Positions 59,296-64,000 of a stretch of 64,000 nt of DNA are shown here, in pieces; position 1 is the stretch's first letter, and each line of letters starts with the position of its first letter. The DNA lies in assembly GCA_963691655.1 (NCBI GenBank), contig OY829326.1, positions 145,904,998 to 145,968,997 of the forward strand. Reading direction: 5' to 3'. The position numbers and the translations under genes were made by a program. Under the pieces are notes generated by a model, which was not told the DNA's origin, ran no database searches, and saw only the letters and a list, made by a program, of their open reading frames with translations. This stretch comes from Toxonevra muliebris (lineage: Eukaryota > Arthropoda > Insecta > Diptera > Pallopteridae).

Positions 59296-61742
59296 GAGGA
59301 GGAAAGCATTGAGAGCCTCAGTCAGTGTGAGACTTCCACTCACCAAAACCACCTCACATGTCCGAACGGTGGAGCCCTCCTGGGACACCTACTGGTACTA
59401 CGTCAGGAGGCCGTTGTGAGCATTAACGCTCAAGCGTCTGTTAATTGTCATTCAGTCAGATTGTCTTCCTGTTTCAACCTCGCCCTCGGGATTGTGCGAC
59501 GAGGTGGCAGTACTGTGTTGCATATTATAAAGTTGCTGATGCTGTTGGTTCAGCCGATACTCTCTTTCTGCAGCTCGGAGTTTTGCCATTACTTGTACTG
59601 CAAACTGGCAGCCTGCTTGCCATTTATCTTTTGACTCGCCCATTTGTGACAGCAAGCTGGACGTTGTCAGTTCCACACCAAGGGCCTCCTTCAGAACCTC
59701 TCTTTCCGCGTCGAATCTCACGCAGGAGCATAGAACGTGCTGTGCAGTCTCTTCTTCATTAGGGCACTCCGGGCAAAAGGGGGTGTCTATAATATTAAAC
59801 CGGTGGAGGTAGTACCGGAAGCATCCATGTCCGCTAACTAGCTGTGTGAGGTGAAAATTTAAATCGCCGTGTTTGCGTTTCAGCCACTCTTCTATTTTGG
59901 GAATAAGGGCGAATGTCCATCGTCCTTTCGTGGACTGCTCCCATCTCTTCTGCCATTCTTGTACCGACTTGGCTCTTTCCTCCGCTTTACGCTGGGCCGT
60001 TTGTTTTGCACCCTGTGTTGTGTGCAGGCCCTGCAACTCCTTGGCCAATAAGTCAATTGGCATTTTCCCAGCTAGTACGCATGCCGCATCATCTGAAACC
60101 GTTCTATATGCGCAAGTCACACGCAGTGCGCTATGGCGATACACGCGTCGTACTGCTTCTAGGTGCGTCGTTCTTGCATTCGCCCAGATTGGCGCCGCAT
60201 AGAGCAAGACGGAGTCTATCACCGTCGACAGGAGCATCCGCCTAGTGCCCTGTGCGCCGCCAATGTTTGGAAGTAGTCGGTTGAGTGCTCCATTAATCGC
60301 TGCTGCTTTTTTGCTGACCATAGCTAAGTGTTCCTTAAAATTGATCCGTTGGTCAATAAGGACTCCGAGGTATCTTATGGCTGGTTGAGATACAACGTTA
60401 TGCCCTCCAACGTTTACCACCATTTGCTCCAGTTTTTTCCGCGCTGTGAGTAACACCACTTCTGTTTTTTGGGCTGCTAGCTCGAGATCAGCGCTTACCA
60501 ACCACCTTCTAATGCTGGAGATTGCGCTGTTGCATTTTAATTGCAGATCTTCTATTCTTTTTGCAACCACGACCAGTGCAATATCATCCGCGTACCCCAC
60601 TAGCGTCGCATCCGTCGGTAGCTCCGTCCGCAGAATGCCGTCGTACATGACATTCCAAAGGGTGGGTCCCAGTACGGAGCCTTGAGGAACGCCACCCGTC
60701 ACTACATACTTTTGTGGACCAACTTCTGTGTCGTACAAGAGGATTCGGTTGTTCAAATAGCTGCGGATTATGCGCCGCAAATAGTTAGGGACTCCAAGTT
60801 CACGTAGTGCCCTCAATATATGCGCCCATTTGGCCGAGTTGAACGCGTTTTTAATATCAAGCGTGATCACCGCGCAATACTTCATCGTACCGGATTGCCA
60901 CCTGGTTCCACTTGTTGCCTCCCTCGCCGTATCAATAACTCGTCTGATTGCATCCACTGTCGACCTTGCTCGTCTGAAGCCGTATTGTTTGTCGGATAGA
61001 CCGTTGTTTCCTTCTAAGAACGGTTGGATTTTGTCGCAGATGAGCCTCTCTAGCACTTTTCCCACCGTATCCAGCATACAAAGTGGTCTGTACGCAGAGG
61101 TTTGGCCTGGTTGTTTGCCCGTCTTGAGCAGCAAGACCAGCCGCTGACGTTTCCATTGTTCAGGGAAAATACCTTCTTGTATACAAGCATTATACAGTGC
61201 TGTGAAGACATTTGGTCTATTTCTAACCGCTATCTTAAACGCTTTGTTTGGAACACCGTCCAACCCAGGAGCTTTCTCGTCACTGATGCGCTTTAAAGTA
61301 GCCAGCACCTCTTCCTCCGTCACATGTGGTACCACCTCTGTACAATGTTCCAATTGCAGATCGATGTCACTTGTTTCCCCCTGTGGGGGAAAAAGTTCTG
61401 TTACCACCTTTTTTAGCAGTATTGGGCAAGTTGGCTGAGGCGCCCGCAGACCCTTTATCTTTCGCATGACCATTTTGTATCCCTGTCCCCATGGATCAAC
61501 GTTCGCACTGTCTCTTAATTGTACGAATGAATATTTTTTGCTTTCGTCTATCGCTTGTTTAAATGCCGCCTTGCGCGTTCTATACAGCGTCCAACGCTCA
61601 TCAAAGTCTGCCCGACCTCTTGCTCGCTGCGCTCTTCTACGCGCCTGGTGACATCTCTTGCGTAGCTCTGCTATTTTGTCAGTCCACCAATATGCAGGTT
61701 TTCTATTTGTAGAGGCGGCCCGTCTCGGTATTGCTATATAGG
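59261..61742 (-). mobile_element. 5'-truncated R1-clade LINE
   Basis: Minus-oriented insertion with a 34-nt poly(A) tail (T run at 59261-59294), about 157 nt of 3'UTR, and an open ORF2 frame running to the right edge. The endonuclease and ORF1 are missing, so it is 5'-truncated at about 61,742. There the sequence passes straight into GGGGAGAGTG(TG)n. GC content is far above the surroundings. No frame break was seen in over 2 kb, which suggests recent insertion. Confidence 0.9.
59452..61740 (-). CDS. R1-type reverse transcriptase, ORF2 partial
   Basis: Open for about 763 codons, 673 of them from the first ATG at 61473, in one frame without a break. Upstream of that ATG the frame reads AIPRRAASTNRKPAYWWTDK, the linker between endonuclease and RT in R1-clade elements. 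RT motifs in order (673-aa numbering): APGLDGVPN (68-76), YRPLCMLDTVGK (128-139), QYGFRRARSTVDAI (163-176), LDIKNAFNSAKW with the catalytic Asp (205-216), GGVPQGSVLGP (260-270), YADDIAL with the Asp pair (294-300) and IRYLGVLID. The C-terminus has CPECPNEEETAQHVLCSC, a C-x2-C-x8-H-x4-C nucleic-acid motif. The enzyme would copy LINE RNA into DNA at the target. Lacking an endonuclease, this copy cannot move by itself. Confidence 0.9.
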   Translation of the reverse strand, partial: YIAIPRRAASTNRKPAYWWTDKIAELRKRCHQARRRAQRARGRADFDERWTLYRTRKAAFKQAIDESKKYSFVQLRDSANVDPWGQGYKMVMRKIKGLRAPQPTCPILLKKVVTELFPPQGETSDIDLQLEHCTEVVPHVTEEEVLATLKRISDEKAPGLDGVPNKAFKIAVRNRPNVFTALYNACIQEGIFPEQWKRQRLVLLLKTGKQPGQTSAYRPLCMLDTVGKVLERLICDKIQPFLEGNNGLSDKQYGFRRARSTVDAIRRVIDTAREATSGTRWQSGTMKYCAVITLDIKNAFNSAKWAHILRALRELGVPNYLRRIIRSYLNNRILLYDTEVGPQKYVVTGGVPQGSVLGPTLWNVMYDGILRTELPTDATLVGYADDIALVVVAKRIEDLQLKCNSAISSIRRWLVSADLELAAQKTEVVLLTARKKLEQMVVNVGGHNVVSQPAIRYLGVLIDQRINFKEHLAMVSKKAAAINGALNRLLPNIGGAQGTRRMLLSTVIDSVLLYAAPIWANARTTHLEAVRRVYRHSALRVTCAYRTVSDDAACVLAGKMPIDLLAKELQGLHTTQGAKQTAQRKAEERAKSVQEWQKRWEQSTKGRWTFALIPKIEEWLKRKHGDLNFHLTQLVSGHGCFRYYLHRFNIIDTPFCPECPNEEETAQHVLCSCVRFDAEREVLKEALGVELTTSSLLSQMGESKDKWQAGCQFAVQVMAKLRAAEREYRLNQQHQQLYNMQHSTATSSHNPEGEVETGRQSD

Positions 61743-61747
61743 GGAGA

Positions 61748-61767
61748 GTGTGTGTGTGTGTGTGTGT
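61748..61767 (+). repeat. (GT)n microsatellite at the LINE 5' junction
   Basis: About ten GT units immediately beyond the truncated 5' end of the R1-clade LINE, which on the element strand is an upstream (AC)n tract. Confidence 0.85.
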
Positions 61768-62899
61768 TTGTAAACTTTAGAGAGAGTCTCTCTTTTTAAC
61801 CAGTGATTCGACATTTTTGCATAATGTTTTGATTTTTGAAGTTAGTATTTTTGTTATTATTATTTTTTCAATTATTGTTGTTGACTTTGTTATTGTTATT
61901 ATTTGTTATTATTTTTATGATGATATCAATTTCAGTCAGTCACCGGGAATATTTTTTTCTTTTCTTTTACAGTTTCACTCAAGTCAATGATGCGGAAAAT
62001 TTGTAATAGGTATTGTTAATCTCATAAATATATATATAATTTGTTTTTCTTTAACTAAGCAAATAAAAAAACTTCTATGGTTAGGTATGAATTACAACAG
62101 CAAAAACCAAACTATGGTTTCTTGTGGTTAAACATTGGAATTCTGTTACATACATATGCACATGAAATTATATAATACATAATTCTAAATTTTTGAGATA
62201 ATGGTGGGAAAATATTTGCAACTCAATAATAATGCAAAAAAGTTCATTATGTTAATTATTGATTAGTATTTTGTCATATTTATTTTCATATTTATGGAGG
62301 TATGACTGTGGTACACAAACTCATTCAAACATGAGTTTGCGCAGCCCAGTTATAGGAAATGGAAATATCAGAGCTAGAAAATTGCGAAATTATAATTTAT
62401 ATTAATTTATAAATAACTTTGTAACTAGTGCTTTAATGGTTGACAAAACCTAATATACCACCACTCCTTGTCACGTGACCTCCGCTATATTTCCCTCACC
62501 ACTCAGTTATCAAAAGTAAAGTAATTTAATTTTCAGATTGAACGAGACTAACGCCGATTTGAGTTATTTACATATTCCGCATTAAAAACTGCACCACAAA
62601 GACTCCCGACTTTGGCATGTAAGTTATAATAGGGGGCAAGGCATTATGGCTATTAGAAATTTAATCCATTAAGTTAAAAGATATATCATAGATACATGGA
62701 AAAAAAGTACTGTCTCTGGAATGAATTTAATAAGCAATCTAAATTTCTTATTTGTATGTTCCTAGTCTTACAAAGGCTAAAAACTTAAGAAATAAAGCTC
62801 ATAAGAAGTATAAGCAAACTACGTAAAAAAAATAATTCGACTTTTTAACAAATTTCCTGGATAAAAAATATTTATGTAGGATTGGATTTAATATGAAAT
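61768..62899. other. Noncoding, AT-rich
   Basis: No gene recognised. ATT/GTTATT-rich simple sequence at 61,850-61,915. Confidence 0.4.
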
Positions 62900-63330
62900 C
62901 TGCATCATATGCAATTTAAGGGAGTGCCCCCGAAAAACCCCCAATACATTATAGATCAATTTGAAAAATACTTTGGATCCGTCTTTAACAATGGCAATAT
63001 TATTCCAGTCATGAATATATTTACTACCTCCATCTTTCTTGAAAAACAGTGCCCATCGCTGTTTATTTCTTTAAGAACTTTTTTAGATGAATGAAAACCT
63101 GCACATAGATCTCAAATTTTCAAATCTGTACAAAAAAATCTGATTGCTAAGACAGGTAGGCAACTCGTTTTCTTAATCAATTGAAGCTAAATCGGGAGTG
63201 CCTCAAGGTAACCATTTGGGTACATTGCTGTTTCTGTTGTTTGTAAATGAGTTAAAGTCTACAAATGTTTGTTCTACGGCAACGATCTTAAATTACAGGA
63301 AAAGAGGAACACTAAGCTGAATGATTACTC
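62900..63330 (+). mobile_element. jockey-like LINE reverse transcriptase fragment
   Basis: The frames read NPQYIIDQFEKYFGSVFNNG, then, after stops, SGVPQGNHLGTLLFLLFVNE followed by LKST. These are the region before the RT and motif B of jockey-type elements (usual form SGVPQGSHLGPLLFLLFIND). The intervening RT motifs are deleted and the frame is broken. Confidence 0.65.
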
Positions 63331-63452
63331 TAGAGACGTTTTTTTTTTTTTTAATTTTAAGCCCGTCCCTAAAACATGTGTCTAATTTTATTCGACATTC
63401 GGAAAAGAACCTTTCACCAATCGTATTGAGAATTTTTTGTAGTGAAGGTTTA

Positions 63453-63658
63453 AGTGAGGGACAGTATTTGAAGCTGAAGCGTGAAGTAACAATCTGTCAA
63501 AAGTAAAATGTACACATTTTCATTGCGTTTCCCGGGAGCAAAATAAAAAAAAACTTTATTCAAAGTGTATTAGAAACACGTCGCTGAGTGAAAATGTATA
63601 CATTTTACCTTTAACAGATTGTTACCTCACTCTTCAGCTTCAAATACTGTTCCTCACT
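63453..63658. repeat. Foldback repeat with 70-bp arms
   Basis: 63453-63522 and 63589-63658 are inverted copies that differ at 6 of 70 positions, around a 66-bp spacer. Arm landmarks are CAGTATTTGAAGCTGAAG and GTAAAATGTACACATTTTCA. No coding potential. It is probably a MITE or an inverted fragment of an older element. Confidence 0.8.
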
Positions 63659-64000
63659 TTAAGCTCGAGTGTGCGTTTGTACATCGTCAATATAAATTGA
63701 AGAGACTTATTTTGAGACAAATATCGAAGTTGCTCGATTCTCATCTCATAATTGCCTAAAAGGAGGACAGTCACACAGATAAAGCTCTGCGTAACTTAAG
63801 CTCTCTGACTCTGCTGATGAATTAAGCCACAACTATTATGTTTTTGAACCTACCCCACCAGACTAAAGGGCGCATAGGTTGTGATCGGTTGTATCATTAT
63901 AGTATAAAGCTAAGACTTTATTCTGCGATAGCTCCCATATTTTGCCAAAAGCACTGCCAGAAAACTGAGAGTCCTCAGGTGATGCTTTTATAACACCATG
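63659..64000. other. Noncoding to window edge
   Basis: Less AT-rich than average, with no frame I can interpret. Possibly part of a repeat that continues past the edge. Confidence 0.35.

Noticed and set aside
59239..59634. Plus-strand ORFs of 131 and 105 aa opposite the LINE
   Set aside because: They are antisense shadows of the R1-type reverse transcriptase ORF on the minus strand and begin in the poly(T) tract.
1..64000. CRISPR arrays, tRNA or rRNA genes
   Set aside because: No regularly spaced direct repeats, no cloverleaf-like segments and no rRNA-like sequence were seen. This is a eukaryotic nuclear region.

Overview
The window is nuclear DNA of an insect, almost certainly a higher fly. 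The base composition is AT-rich, the genes have short GT-AG introns, and the first 13.4 kb holds genes I recognise from dipterans. The gene content and order (galactosyltransferase, cinnamon, then a membrane-anchored SDR) resemble, from memory, the tip of the Drosophila X chromosome (CG3038, cin, CG13377). The long introns and the high load of degraded transposons suggest a larger genome than Drosophila, for example a tephritid fruit fly. The species itself is an inference.

Region 1 (1-13.4 kb) is gene-dense. It contains the 5' exon of the actin-histidine methyltransferase Setd3 (-), a two-exon GT31 beta-1,3-galactosyltransferase (+), the cytochrome oxidase assembly factor COA6 (+), the NatC subunit NAA38/LSMD1 (-), the eight-exon molybdenum cofactor gene cinnamon (+), and a two-coding-exon SDR-like protein (-) whose catalytic residues are substituted. 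I rebuilt exon boundaries by reading splice signals and codon phase. Every complete gene resolves to an in-frame product. These are unrelated housekeeping functions (actin modification, glycosylation, mitochondrial copper/COX assembly, N-terminal acetylation, Moco synthesis) and do not form a pathway.

Region 2 (13.4-59 kb) has no host gene that I can support. It is AT-rich intergenic or intronic DNA studded with transposon remains. These include non-LTR fragments with RNase H, reverse transcriptase or endonuclease pieces; two Tc1/mariner relics, one with nearly complete long inverted repeats; a 603-bp internally deleted piggyBac with both TTAA ends; several TIR MITEs; a pogo-like terminal sequence; a degenerate GGAATT tandem array; and a near-perfect 76-bp hairpin. 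A small GC-rich island near 47.65 kb and another near 57.6 kb are the best candidates for unrecognised exons or promoters.

Region 3 (59.2-64 kb) contains a young-looking, 5'-truncated R1-clade LINE on the minus strand. It has an intact RT frame, a 34-nt poly(A) tail and a (GT)n tract at its truncated end. It is followed by an older jockey-like RT fragment and a 70-bp-arm foldback repeat.

I found no CRISPR, operon or prokaryotic-type system, and no clearly novel multi-gene system. All family assignments come from reading the translations, not from database searches.
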